From: Rhodocyclaceae bacterium
GTDB taxonomy: Bacteria; Pseudomonadota; Gammaproteobacteria; Burkholderiales; Rhodocyclaceae
Assembly (NCBI GenBank): GCA_028687645.1
Contig: JAQTZQ010000006.1
Span: 1 to 51,756 of the forward strand
DNA length: 51,756 nucleotides
Direction of reading: 5' to 3'
Under the pieces are notes generated by a model. The model saw only the letters and a program-made list of their open reading frames with translations. It was not told the DNA's origin and ran no database searches. Below, piece after piece: positions 43,950 to 51,756 of the stretch (positions within the stretch are counted from its first letter, which is position 1; each line of letters opens with the position of its first letter). The position numbers were made by a program, and so were the translations under genes.

Positions 43950-44364
43950 GCTTCACCTGTATTTGCTTAAGTCAGCGCAAGACAACGGGCTGGGATTTGT
44001 CGACATAACCCATAGCACAATCACCCGGGTCCGTTGCTCATATTACCCAACAACGGCCACAAAATAACTCAATTTTTCAATGTCAGAGACATCGCAGTAA
44101 AACAGCGAAACGCGATCAACAAACCCGGCAAAACCCCTGCGTCATAGGTCGTAGAAGATGCCCGAGAACAGCCAAAAAGATCGCCCGAACAACACCTTGT
44201 ATCCGTTACATAAACGCCAGATCAACAAACGATCAACGCCCGCCTAAACCTGCATTTTCTTGGGTGCGCTGTCAGCAATTTGTAAGCTTCACCGTAAAAA
44301 CTGCAGAGGTGGCTCATTGATCAATTTTTGCGAGCCAACACAACACTCAAAGGAGGAGTTAATA
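43950..44364. other. 415-base divergent regulatory region
   Basis: This region separates the cNMP/CBS/DUF294 gene (minus) from DUF4212 and the symporter (plus). No gene is seen. Near its right end TGGCTC (44310-44315) and GAGCCA (44332-44337) bracket the perfect 10-bp palindrome ATTGATCAAT (44316-44325), about 30 bases before the DUF4212 start. I could not identify a convincing sigma-70 or sigma-54 promoter by eye. Confidence 0.5.
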
Positions 44365-44619
44365 ATGGATGACGTCAGTAAAGGTTACTGGTCGGCCACA
44401 CTGGGACTGCTAGGGAAGATCATGGCAGTCTGGTTTTTGGTCTCATTCGGTGCCGGCATTTTATTCGTCGATGTGCTGAACAATATAAAACTGGGCGGAT
44501 ACCCCCTGGGCTTTTGGTTTGCTCACCAGGGTTCGATCTACGTGTTTATTGCCCTGATTTTTTACTACGCCAAAGCAATGGGCGACATTGACCGTCGCTT
44601 CGACGTTCACGAAGACTAA
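44365..44619 (+). CDS. DUF4212 small membrane subunit of a sodium:solute symporter
   Basis: An 84-residue membrane protein with two spans (about 15-37 and 55-77). It contains GKIMAVWFLVSFGAGILFVDVLN, GYPLGFWFAHQGSIYVFIALIFYYAKAMGDIDRRFDVHE, the DUF4212 signature. The ATG is preceded by AAAGGAGGAG. DUF4212 genes regularly precede symporters of the VC_2705 subfamily, as here with an 11-base gap, and the two products probably form one transporter, by analogy with the DUF485-ActP pair. Confidence 0.92.
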   Translation: MDDVSKGYWSATLGLLGKIMAVWFLVSFGAGILFVDVLNNIKLGGYPLGFWFAHQGSIYVFIALIFYYAKAMGDIDRRFDVHED

Positions 44620-44630
44620 GGGGCGACCAC

Positions 44631-46436
44631 ATGGATCTGCAAACTACAATTTATATCGCCGTCGGTCTGAGCTTCGCGCTCTACATCGGCATCGCCATCT
44701 GGGCCCGCGCCGGCAGCACCAGCGAGTTTTACGCTGCTGGTGGTTCCGTCCCTCCCGTGATGAACGGTATGGCGACGGCTGCTGACTGGATGTCAGCAGC
44801 CTCCTTCATTTCCATGGCCGGCTTGATCGCCAACATGGGTTATGGCGGTGGCTTGTTCCTGATGGGTTGGACCGGTGGCTACGTTCTGCTGGCGATGTTG
44901 CTGGCACCGTACCTGCGCAAGTTCGGCAAATTTACCGTACCGCAGTTCATCGGTGACCGCTTCTACTCGAAGTCGGCCTCGACAATTGCCGTGGTCTGTT
45001 TGTTGACTGCCTCGCTGACCTATATCATCGGTCAGATGACGGGTGTCGGCGTTGCCTTCTCGCGCTTCCTGGGCGTTTCGAGCTCTACCGGTATCTACAT
45101 CGGTATGGCCATCGTCTTCGCCTACGCCGTGTTTGGCGGCATGAAAGGCATCACCTACACGCAGGTAGCACAATACTGCGTGCTGATCGCTGCCTACATC
45201 GTGCCGGCCATCTTCATCTCCCTGAACCTGACTGGCAACCCGATCCCGCAACTGGGCCTGGGTTCAACCATGTCTGGCTCTGACATTTCCCTGCTCACCA
45301 AACTGGACCAAGTCGTTGTTGATCTCGGCTTCGGTAAATACACGACGACGACCGCCGGCAGCACGCTGAACATGTTCGTATACACCATGTCGCTCATGAT
45401 CGGTACTGCCGGTCTGCCGCACGTCATCATGCGCTTCTTCACCGTACCGACGGTTGCTGCTGCACGTAGCTCCGCTGGTTGGGCGCTGGTCTTTATCGCT
45501 CTGCTGTACACCACCGCACCTGCTGTTGCCGCGATGGCCAAGCTGAACCTGCATGCCGCAGTCAACACCGCTGTTACCAAGGGTGGCGATCTGTACGCTG
45601 TGGAATCCAGCATCAAAGCCGACGAGCGTCCGGACTGGATGAAGCGTTGGGAAAAGACCGGTTTGTTGAAGTTTGAAGACAAGAACGGTGATGGTCGTAT
45701 CCAGTACTACAACGACAAGACCAAGAATGCCGATGCCAAAGGTAAGGCTGAAGCTGCTGGCTGGAAAGGCAACGAACTGACGGTTAACGCCGACATTATC
45801 GTGCTGGCCAATCCGGAAATCGCCCTGCTGCCAAACTGGGTTATCGCCCTGGTTGCTGCCGGTGGTCTGGCTGCTGCCCTATCGACCGCTGCTGGTCTGC
45901 TGATGGCTATCTCTGCAGCAGTTTCACATGACTTGGTCAAAGGCATTTTCGCACCGGACATCAGTGAGAAGAATGAACTGCTGGCTGGCAAGGTCTCGAT
46001 GGCAGTTGCCGTCGTCGTCGCCGGTTACCTTGGCCTGAACCCCCCTGGCTTTGCGGCCGGTACGGTGGCGCTGGCCTTCGGTATTGCAGCTTCGTCGCTG
46101 TTCCCGGCCATCATGATGGGTATCTTCTCGAAGAAGATGAACAAGGAAGGCGCCATGGCCGGCATGCTGGCAGGTCTCTTCATTACCCTGTTCTACGTCT
46201 TCGCACACAAGGGTATCTTCTTCATCAAGGGTACCGATTTCGTCGGCATGATCGGTGGGCCAAACAGCTTCTTTGGCATCACGCCGGAAGCCTTCGGTGC
46301 CATCGGCGCGCTGGTCAACTTCATCGTTGCCTTTGCTGTTGATAAAGTCACCAAAGAGCCACCAGAGCACATCCAGCACATGGTTGAAGCAGTGCGTATT
46401 CCGCGCGGCTCCAAGATGGTTGACGGTGCTCACTAA
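44631..46436 (+). CDS. sodium:solute symporter, VC_2705 subfamily
   Basis: A 601-residue transporter of the SSS family with about 13 spans. It resembles acetate permease ActP but belongs to the branch found with DUF4212. Family blocks are AGGSVPPVMNGMATAADWMSAASFISMAGLI, GQMTGVGVAFSRFLGV, AYAVFGGMKGITYTQVAQYCVLI, GTAGLPHVIMRFFTVP, and ALSTAAGLLMAISAAVSHDLVKG. A soluble loop at about 315-390 contains DKNGDGRIQYYN (350-361), an EF-hand-like calcium-binding loop. Its substrate is probably a short-chain carboxylate, but that is not shown by the sequence. A strong terminator follows. Confidence 0.92.
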   Translation: MDLQTTIYIAVGLSFALYIGIAIWARAGSTSEFYAAGGSVPPVMNGMATAADWMSAASFISMAGLIANMGYGGGLFLMGWTGGYVLLAMLLAPYLRKFGKFTVPQFIGDRFYSKSASTIAVVCLLTASLTYIIGQMTGVGVAFSRFLGVSSSTGIYIGMAIVFAYAVFGGMKGITYTQVAQYCVLIAAYIVPAIFISLNLTGNPIPQLGLGSTMSGSDISLLTKLDQVVVDLGFGKYTTTTAGSTLNMFVYTMSLMIGTAGLPHVIMRFFTVPTVAAARSSAGWALVFIALLYTTAPAVAAMAKLNLHAAVNTAVTKGGDLYAVESSIKADERPDWMKRWEKTGLLKFEDKNGDGRIQYYNDKTKNADAKGKAEAAGWKGNELTVNADIIVLANPEIALLPNWVIALVAAGGLAAALSTAAGLLMAISAAVSHDLVKGIFAPDISEKNELLAGKVSMAVAVVVAGYLGLNPPGFAAGTVALAFGIAASSLFPAIMMGIFSKKMNKEGAMAGMLAGLFITLFYVFAHKGIFFIKGTDFVGMIGGPNSFFGITPEAFGAIGALVNFIVAFAVDKVTKEPPEHIQHMVEAVRIPRGSKMVDGAH

Positions 46437-46492
46437 GCTTGGTCTGGCGTATCATTACTGCCGCTGACCTCTGATTGGTCTCGGCAGTCTGC

Positions 46493-46525
46493 AAAACCCC
46501 GCCGGCTGCGCTGGTGGGGTTTTTA
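46493..46525 (+). terminator. rho-independent terminator after the symporter
   Basis: AAAACCCCGCC (46493-46503) pairs with GGTGGGGTTTT (46513-46523) with one G-U pair, followed by a T run. Confidence 0.85.
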
Positions 46526-46573
46526 TTTGGTGATTTGTTTTTCCTGCCTTTTATAAGGCTCCTGGAGTGCTAG

Positions 46574-46939
46574 ATGGTATTTGATGTCAATGTTGCCTTG
46601 ACCTGGATTCTCTTTCTGGCGTTATTCCCGATCGCTTTTTTTTGGTTTCGGCGGGTCTGGCGTATTGTCGTCAAGCGTGACTTTTCCGAGGTTGGCCTCA
46701 AGCGCGGCGAGCCGCCTGCTAATCCTGCAAAATTTGCCCCTTATGCCGCACTGATCAATTTCATTGCCGGCATCATTATTGTTTTCGTGATTATTGGCGT
46801 CGTCAGCGGTAGCCTGGAGTATCAAACCTGGAGCGCCATTGCCGGCTCGACGCTGTGGATGAAATTTATCTTTGACTTTATTCTCAGCCGCCAAGCACAC
46901 CCGATTGCTTTCGGAAGAAAGAAGAATAATTCAGTGTAG
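46574..46939 (+). CDS. small membrane protein, 121 aa, unknown
   Basis: A protein with two confident membrane spans (about 8-26 and 60-82) and a third weak one near 95-108. An amphipathic loop between the first two carries FRRVWRIVVKRDFSEVGLKRGEPPANP. I do not recognise the family. It lies 138 bases after the symporter, beyond its terminator, and 24 bases before the response regulator gene, so it may be the first gene of that operon. CTCCTGGAGTG precedes the ATG. Confidence 0.8.
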   Translation: MVFDVNVALTWILFLALFPIAFFWFRRVWRIVVKRDFSEVGLKRGEPPANPAKFAPYAALINFIAGIIIVFVIIGVVSGSLEYQTWSAIAGSTLWMKFIFDFILSRQAHPIAFGRKKNNSV

Positions 46940-46963
46940 ATCGCCAAGCAGAGATAGATCGCA

Positions 46964-47656
46964 ATGGCTTATCGCCTGCTCATCGTTGAAGATGACCGTG
47001 ACCTGGCCGGGAATCTGATCGATTTCCTCGATTTGCAAGGATACGTGACTGATTATGCTGCCGACGGCCATGCAGCACTCAGCCTGCTGGACAATAACAC
47101 TTACGACCTGGTCATTCTCGACATGATGCTGCCCGGGATTGATGGCTTGACGATTTGCCGACGCCTGCGCCAGCAATTACGCAGCCAGGTTCCGGTGGTG
47201 ATGCTGACGGCGAAGGATGAAGTCGACACCAAGATTGCCGCCTTCGATATCGGTGCCGATGACTACATCGTCAAACCCACCTCGCTGCGCGAAATTGAAG
47301 CCCGTGTCCGCGCCCTGATTCGTCGCTCCAGCCGCGAGACCGAAAATGACCTGCTGCTTATCGGTGATTTGCGCATGAATGTCGGCACCATGAAGATTGA
47401 GCGCGCCGGGCAAACAATACTGTTGCCGCCCGTTCCTACCCGTATCCTGATGCTGCTTATGCGGCGCTCGCCCAATGTCGTTCATCGCCAGGCCATCCAC
47501 CGGGAAATCTGGGGTGAAGAGCCGGGTGACAATCATGCGCTGATCGTCCACATGCATGCTTTGCGCAACGCCATTGACAAGCCCTTCGAGCGTCAAATCA
47601 TTCATACGGTGCGCGGTTTCGGCTATCGGATCGCCTATGAACAAACAGCCCTATGA
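46964..47656 (+). CDS. OmpR/PhoB-family response regulator
   Basis: A 230-residue two-component regulator. The receiver domain has VEDDRDL, the phospho-acceptor Asp in YDLVILDMMLPGIDG (near residue 52), MLTAKD and YIVKPTS. The winged-helix DNA-binding domain (about 130-228) ends with IHTVRGFGYRIAYE. The histidine kinase gene starts inside its 3' end (20-base overlap), so the two are co-translated. Targets may include the neighbouring symporter or TRAP genes, by proximity only. Confidence 0.93.
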   Translation: MAYRLLIVEDDRDLAGNLIDFLDLQGYVTDYAADGHAALSLLDNNTYDLVILDMMLPGIDGLTICRRLRQQLRSQVPVVMLTAKDEVDTKIAAFDIGADDYIVKPTSLREIEARVRALIRRSSRETENDLLLIGDLRMNVGTMKIERAGQTILLPPVPTRILMLLMRRSPNVVHRQAIHREIWGEEPGDNHALIVHMHALRNAIDKPFERQIIHTVRGFGYRIAYEQTAL

Positions 47657-48947
47657 CAGTCTGCGCAGCAAACTGGTTTTACCCTTTGTTCTACTCGGCT
47701 TCTCGGTCAGTGCAATCCTGAGCCTGGTCACTTTCGGACTGGTTGCGCAACTCGAAGAAGCGGCCATCATGCGCATTCTTCAGGTCGAAATGGAGAATTT
47801 TCAAAGTCGCAAAGCCCAAAATCCGCTGACTCCACCGCCGTCCACCTCGGTTCTTTCAGGGCACTACCTTCCGGTCAAGGATTTTCCTCTGGTCCACCCG
47901 GTCAAGCCGGGTCACCAGCTTGTTGAGCGTTTTCTTCAAAATACGACAGAATATTCGGTACTGATCACGCATATCGATGATCGTCCTTATGCGCTTTTCT
48001 ATGACCGCAGCTACCTCACCTCCAGACTGGGAGAATTGGCACTCTTTCTACTGATCGGCACCACTTTGATGAGCCTGCTTTCTCTGCTGGTCGGCAACCA
48101 TTTGGCAGCCAAGGTACTGCGCCCGATTAACCGCTTGCTTGGCGAAATTTCGCAAAAAACAAGCGATACCAAACAGCTACTGAATACACCACTCAGCTTT
48201 TCGGCAAAAGACTATCCGGCTGATGAAATCGGTCGTTTGGTTCAGGCGCTTGACCAGTTTTCTTTGCGATTGCACGGCTTTCTTCAACGCGAAAGCCACT
48301 TCTCCAGCGACGTCAGCCACGAACTTCGTACGCCAGTAGCCGTGATTCGTGGTGCTGCAGAAGTGCTGATCGAGTACCCCAATCTCCCCGAAGCGATTGC
48401 CCAGCGCTTGCGTACCATCTATCGACATGCCACGCGTATGGGACAAATACTGGAAGCAATGCTACTTCTCGCCAGAGAAGAACCCGAGTTGACCGACCCC
48501 GCCTGCTCACTGGCCGAAATCGTCGATGAAGCGGTACTCGATGCACTCCCCGCGCTGGCTGGCCGGCCTATCGAGATCGTTCAGGAAATTGCCGAACGCC
48601 CCATCCTGCCGGTTGAGCGTGCCCTGGCTTATGTACTCGTCAGCAACCTGTTGCGCAACGCCTGCGCTTACACACAAAAAGGGGTGATAACAGTTCGCCT
48701 GGATGCCCATCACCTGGAGATTCAGGACACCGGGATCGGCATTACCGAAGACCGCTTTCCTGCGCTGTTTAGCCGGCATGTCAAAGGCGAGGATAGTACT
48801 GGCTGTGGACTCGGATTATCGATTGTTTCCCGCATTGCCCAAGAACTGGCATGGACAATCAAGATTCATAGCCGCAGCGGCGAGGGCACACTGATCTGCA
48901 TCCAGTTTGGCAATCAAGCGATCGCCGAGCCTTCTTCTGGCCTGTAA
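47637..48947 (+). CDS. sensor histidine kinase
   Basis: A 436-residue membrane sensor kinase. Two spans (about 16-38 and 140-162) enclose a periplasmic domain of about 100 residues without a recognised fold. A HAMP-like linker follows, then HisKA with the phospho-His in SSDVSHELRTPVAVIRG. The ATPase domain has N box LVSNLLRNACAY, G1 DTGIGI, F box DRFPALFSRH and G2 GCGLGLSIV. All catalytic motifs are intact. The ATG overlaps the response regulator gene by 20 bases. Confidence 0.93.
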   Translation: MNKQPYDSLRSKLVLPFVLLGFSVSAILSLVTFGLVAQLEEAAIMRILQVEMENFQSRKAQNPLTPPPSTSVLSGHYLPVKDFPLVHPVKPGHQLVERFLQNTTEYSVLITHIDDRPYALFYDRSYLTSRLGELALFLLIGTTLMSLLSLLVGNHLAAKVLRPINRLLGEISQKTSDTKQLLNTPLSFSAKDYPADEIGRLVQALDQFSLRLHGFLQRESHFSSDVSHELRTPVAVIRGAAEVLIEYPNLPEAIAQRLRTIYRHATRMGQILEAMLLLAREEPELTDPACSLAEIVDEAVLDALPALAGRPIEIVQEIAERPILPVERALAYVLVSNLLRNACAYTQKGVITVRLDAHHLEIQDTGIGITEDRFPALFSRHVKGEDSTGCGLGLSIVSRIAQELAWTIKIHSRSGEGTLICIQFGNQAIAEPSSGL

Positions 48948-48956
48948 AGGCTATAA

Positions 48957-48983
48957 AAAAACCCGCGAATTTCACGGGTTTTT
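48957..48983. terminator. bidirectional terminator between kinase and TRAP gene
   Basis: AAAAACCCG (48957-48965) pairs perfectly with CGGGTTTTT (48975-48983). T runs follow on both strands, so it serves the kinase (plus) and the convergent binding-protein gene (minus). A copy of the 12-mer lies directly next to it. Confidence 0.8.
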
Positions 48984-48987
48984 AGCA

Positions 48988-48999
48988 GTTGACCGTAAC
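48988..48999 (+). repeat. GTTGACCGTAAC dispersed 12-mer, copy 6
   Basis: Exact copy in the 59-base gap between kinase and TRAP binding-protein gene, touching the terminator arm (TTTTTAGCA precedes it). The copy after secF is likewise beside a terminator. Confidence 0.7.
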
Positions 49000-49006
49000 A
49001 AGCGTC

Positions 49007-50095
49007 TTATTTGTGCGATTGCAGGAACGAATCCATCCGCGCCTCGGCCACGCTGAACCAGGCATTCTGCGTTTTCCGGTACTTGTCCCACTCGGTGTGA
49101 ATTTTCTTGAAAGCCGGATTTTTGCTGGCTTCATCGGCGTAAAGATCCTGAGCGGCTTTGTAGGCAGCCTCCAGCACATCTTTCGGATAAGCCTGAAGCT
49201 TGACGCCCGCCTGCAACAGCTTGGACAGTGCTGCCGGATTCTTGTGGTCGTATTCAGCCATCATCGTCACGTTGGCTTCATAAGCTGCGGCCTGGAAGGC
49301 TTCTTGATACTCCTTCGGCAGCTTGTCCCATTCCTTCTTGTTCACGAAGAAGTGGATGACCGGGCCCGGTTCCCACCAACCCGGGTAGTAGTAGTTTTTG
49401 GCCACTTTATAGAAGCCAAGCTTTTCGTCGTCGTACGGGCCAACCCACTCAGCACCGTCGATGGTGCCTTTTTCCAGCGCCGGGTAGATGTCACCACCGG
49501 CAATTTGCTGCGGCACAACGCCGAGTGCGGAGAAGACGTTACCACCCAAGCCGGCGATACGCATTTTCAGGCCTTTGAGATCGTCAAGACCCTTGATTTC
49601 CTTACGGAACCAACCACCCATCTGAACGCCGGTGTTACCGCCAGCAAAAGAAAGCACGTTGTAATTGGAATAAAACTCGTCAAGCAACTTCTGGCCGCCA
49701 CCGTAGTAAATCCAGGCATTCATCTGACGGGCATTCATGCCGAATGGAACGGAGGTGCCGAAACCGAAGGTTTTGTCCTTGCCGACGTAGTAGTAAGAAC
49801 AGGTGTGGCAGCATTCAACGGTGCCTTGCTGCACGGCGTCCAGCGCCTGCAAGCCGGGAACAATTTCACCACCGGGGAAAACGCGAATATCAAATTTGCC
49901 GCCAGTCATGGCACGCAGGCGATTGGCCAATACGTCAGCACCACCATAAATGGTGTCCAGGCTCTTCGGAAAGCTGGAGGTCAGGCGCCATTTAACAGTG
50001 GGCAAGGACTGGGCGATGGCCGGTGCGGCCATGGTCGCTGCTGCACCAGCTGCAGCACCAACAGAAGCTTTCTTCAGAAAATCACGACGTTGCAT
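49007..50095 (-). CDS. TakP-like TRAP transporter binding protein, paralogue 1
   Basis: Periplasmic solute receptor of a TRAP transporter. The 362-residue protein starts with a twin-arginine signal (MQRRDFLKKASVGAAAGAAATMAAPAIAQ). It continues with KWRLTSSFPKSLDTIYGGADVLANRL, FPGGEIVPGLQALDAVQQGTVECCHT, GGNTGVQMGGWFRKEI and GGDIYPALEKGTIDGAEWVGPYDDEKLGFYKVA. These match the Rhodobacter TakP type, which binds 2-oxo acids such as pyruvate. AGAAGGAG precedes the ATG. There is no permease gene next to it. It is about 80 percent identical by eye, without gaps, to the paralogue 168 bases upstream on the same strand. Confidence 0.93.
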   Translation of the reverse strand: MQRRDFLKKASVGAAAGAAATMAAPAIAQSLPTVKWRLTSSFPKSLDTIYGGADVLANRLRAMTGGKFDIRVFPGGEIVPGLQALDAVQQGTVECCHTCSYYYVGKDKTFGFGTSVPFGMNARQMNAWIYYGGGQKLLDEFYSNYNVLSFAGGNTGVQMGGWFRKEIKGLDDLKGLKMRIAGLGGNVFSALGVVPQQIAGGDIYPALEKGTIDGAEWVGPYDDEKLGFYKVAKNYYYPGWWEPGPVIHFFVNKKEWDKLPKEYQEAFQAAAYEANVTMMAEYDHKNPAALSKLLQAGVKLQAYPKDVLEAAYKAAQDLYADEASKNPAFKKIHTEWDKYRKTQNAWFSVAEARMDSFLQSHK

Positions 50096-50212
50096 AGATG
50101 TCTCCTTCTAGGGGTTAGTCACGTCATAGCTGACGGCTGAGCCCATTCTTATCCAAACCGGAGATTTTGGCGAGTGGTGGAAAACCCTAACCCGCAGCAG
50201 AGAAGACACCGA

Positions 50213-50243
50213 CATTAAAACGGAGGGCAAGCCCCCCGTTTCA
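50213..50243 (-). terminator. likely terminator after TRAP binding-protein paralogue 2
   Basis: On the minus strand AAACGGGGGGC and GCCCTCCGTTTT form a stem with one bulged base, followed by TTTAAT. It lies between the two paralogues, so they may be transcribed separately. Confidence 0.55.
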
Positions 50244-50263
50244 ATGCGCGAAAGCTGGATCGC

Positions 50264-51352
50264 CTAGCGCTGGGATTGCATGAACTGATCCATCGGCATT
50301 TCAGCCACCGAGAACCAGGCCCGCTGAGTCTTGGCGTACTTTGAATAGGATTCGTAGATCTTCTTGAAGGCGGGATTTTTGGCCGATTCGTCGCTGTAAA
50401 GCTGCTGTGCGACCTGATAGGCTGCAGTCATGATCTCTTTCGAGAAGGTCCGCAGCTTGACACCGTTTTGCAACAGCTTGGAGAGGGCGATCGGATTTTT
50501 GTGATCATATTCAGCCAGCATCGTGACATTCGCTTCATAGGCAGCGGCCTTGAATGCTGACTGATATTCCTTGGGCAATTTGTCCCATGCGGCCTTGTTC
50601 ACGAAGAACTGCAAGCAAGTGCCTGGCTCCCACCAACCCGGGCCGTAGTAATTCTTGGCGACTTTATAAAAGCCGAGCTTTTCATCATCGTAGGGGCCGA
50701 TCCACTCGGCAGCATCAATCGTGCCTTTTTCCAGCGCCGGGTAAACGTCACCGGCAGCAATTTGCTGCGGAACCAGGCCAAGTTCAGAAAATACCGCGCC
50801 GCCCAGGCCGCCAATTCGCATTTTGACGCCTTTGAGATCAGCAACCGTATTGACTTCCTTGCGCCACCAGCCGGCCATCTGGGTACCGGTATTGCCGCCG
50901 GCAAACGAGACAAAATTGTAGTTGGCGTAAAACTCATCGACTAGTTGCTGGCCGCCGCCGTAGTACATCCAGGCGTTGGTCTGGCGAGCGTTCATACCAA
51001 AGGGCAGCGCCGTACCAAAAGCGAAGGTGCGATCCTTGCCGACATAATAGAAAGAGGCAGTATGGCAACACTCAACGGTACCCTGTTGTACGGCATCCAT
51101 CGCCTGCAAGCCGGGAACAATCTCGCCACCGGGGAAAACGCGGATATCGAACTTGCCCCCGGTCAATTCACGCAGACGATTGGCGAGCACGTCGGCACCG
51201 CCATAAATGGTATCCAGGCTTTTCGGGAAACTGGAAGTCAGGCGCCATTTGACGACCGGACCGGATTGGGCGATGGCGGGTGCCGCCATCGTTGCCGCAG
51301 CACCAGCAGCGGCACCGATTGAAGCTTTTTTCAGGAAATCACGACGTTGCAT
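50264..51352 (-). CDS. TakP-like TRAP transporter binding protein, paralogue 2
   Basis: The same length (362 residues) and the same Tat signal as paralogue 1 (one conservative change in the signal peptide). It shares the conserved blocks, including GLVPQQIAAGDVYPALEKGTIDAAEWIGPYDDEKLGFYKVA. Differences are scattered and include pocket-proximal positions such as PGTCLQFF here against PGPVIHFF in paralogue 1, which could alter substrate choice. CTAGGAG precedes the ATG. A likely terminator follows, so the pair is a tandem duplication of single-gene units rather than an operon with a permease. Confidence 0.93.
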   Translation of the reverse strand: MQRRDFLKKASIGAAAGAAATMAAPAIAQSGPVVKWRLTSSFPKSLDTIYGGADVLANRLRELTGGKFDIRVFPGGEIVPGLQAMDAVQQGTVECCHTASFYYVGKDRTFAFGTALPFGMNARQTNAWMYYGGGQQLVDEFYANYNFVSFAGGNTGTQMAGWWRKEVNTVADLKGVKMRIGGLGGAVFSELGLVPQQIAAGDVYPALEKGTIDAAEWIGPYDDEKLGFYKVAKNYYGPGWWEPGTCLQFFVNKAAWDKLPKEYQSAFKAAAYEANVTMLAEYDHKNPIALSKLLQNGVKLRTFSKEIMTAAYQVAQQLYSDESAKNPAFKKIYESYSKYAKTQRAWFSVAEMPMDQFMQSQR

Positions 51353-51545
51353 ATTGTCTCCTAGAGCGAAATGTTTGAGGTCTAAAAACTGCAGGTCGCA
51401 TTCTAGGGAGCAGGAGATTAATTACGATTAGAGAAAACCCTCTTGGTAAAAACCCTTGGGGGAGGAATGTTTCTTTGCCTGCCTGCCAGGCACGGTACTG
51501 GCCATAGGGCGTAGCGACGCCCGGGGCTTCAAATGGCAAAATAAA

Positions 51546-51756
51546 TCAAAAATCAAGACGCATGGATAGCCACTGACGACGTTCGACAAGGCGGTCAGTG
51601 GGCTCACTCTTGGCATCAAATTCACCATGCGTGCCGTTGACTGACTGCGCCGTCAGGGCGATTTCGCCCCCATTACCCGCCCAGCGGAAAGGATAAGCCA
51701 GACGTACATCGGCGCGACGATAGGGCTGCACCACCGTATTGATTGTCCATTTCATC
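51546..51756 (-). CDS. outer-membrane beta-barrel protein (probably TonB-dependent receptor), 3' end
   Basis: Only about 70 C-terminal residues are inside the window; the gene continues past the right edge, so the ATG near the edge is not taken as the start. The sequence has alternating hydrophobic strands (WTINTVVQPYRRADVRLAYPF, GEIALTAQSVNG, RRQWLSMRLDF) and ends in aromatic Phe, typical of the last strands of a TonB-dependent receptor barrel. Only this pattern supports the call. Confidence 0.55.
   Translation of the reverse strand, partial: MKWTINTVVQPYRRADVRLAYPFRWAGNGGEIALTAQSVNGTHGEFDAKSEPTDRLVERRQWLSMRLDF

Overview
The window is a stretch of chromosome from a betaproteobacterium, most likely of the Rhodocyclales (Dechloromonas/Azonexus type). 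This is inferred from gene content and protein style: queA-tgt-yajC-secD-secF in one run, an MSHA-type pilus locus, a VC_2705-type sodium:solute symporter next to a cNMP/CBS/DUF294 protein and a DnaQ-fold exonuclease, and TakP-like Tat-exported TRAP binding proteins. No taxonomic search was possible. I saw no insertion sequence, prophage, integrase or CRISPR array.

Layout. 1-1240: the 3' end of a Rap1a/Tai-like gene, a tRNA-Leu/Val/Thr cluster with its own promoter, and an 80-residue orphan gene with its own terminator. 1296-6823: queA, tgt, yajC, secD and secF (queuosine tRNA modification and Sec export), ending in a strong terminator. 6938-21996: an MSHA-like type IV pilus assembly locus: NtrC-type regulator, MshM-like ATPase, secretin MshL, TPR protein MshN, ATPase MshE, platform protein MshG, PilM/PilN-like fusion, PilO-like protein, small exported protein, a 988-residue minor-pilin-like protein and a second prepilin. 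No typical short major pilin gene is present. 21993-24919 (minus): arsR, rhodanese, grxC, secB, SH3 protein and gpsA form a tight run behind a thiol-type ArsR repressor whose promoter carries a perfect palindrome.

25041-29116 (plus): envC, ctpA, a conserved hypothetical and a ThiF/HesA enzyme. 29013-32599 (minus): a phosphoglycerate-mutase-family phosphatase, glyA, nrdR and ribD. 32708-34803 (plus): TRAP permease subunits DctQ and DctM with no adjacent binding protein. 34995-35465: dps with a well-formed OxyR-type site. 35550-40885 (minus): a five-gene cluster of a class I amidotransferase-fold hydrolase, a DapB-like reductase, a Kef-type antiporter, a YbdK-type carboxylate-amine ligase and a beta-lactamase-fold protein that seems to lack its catalytic serine. 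41440-48947: a DnaQ-like exonuclease and a cNMP/CBS/DUF294 protein, divergent from DUF4212 plus the symporter, then a small membrane protein and a two-component system. 49007-51352 (minus): two paralogous TakP-like binding proteins. The right edge holds the 3' end of what looks like a TonB-dependent receptor.

Two features run across these blocks. The 12-mer GTTGACCGTAAC occurs six times exactly (plus one one-mismatch copy) in coding and intergenic DNA, in different reading frames, at about one per 8 kb. Two intergenic spacers (yajC-secD and nrdR-glyA) carry related imperfect inverted repeats built from GGGGATTAG and ATTGG units. The 12-mer, the five-gene antiporter/ligase cluster and the oversized minor-pilin gene are the best candidates for something undescribed.
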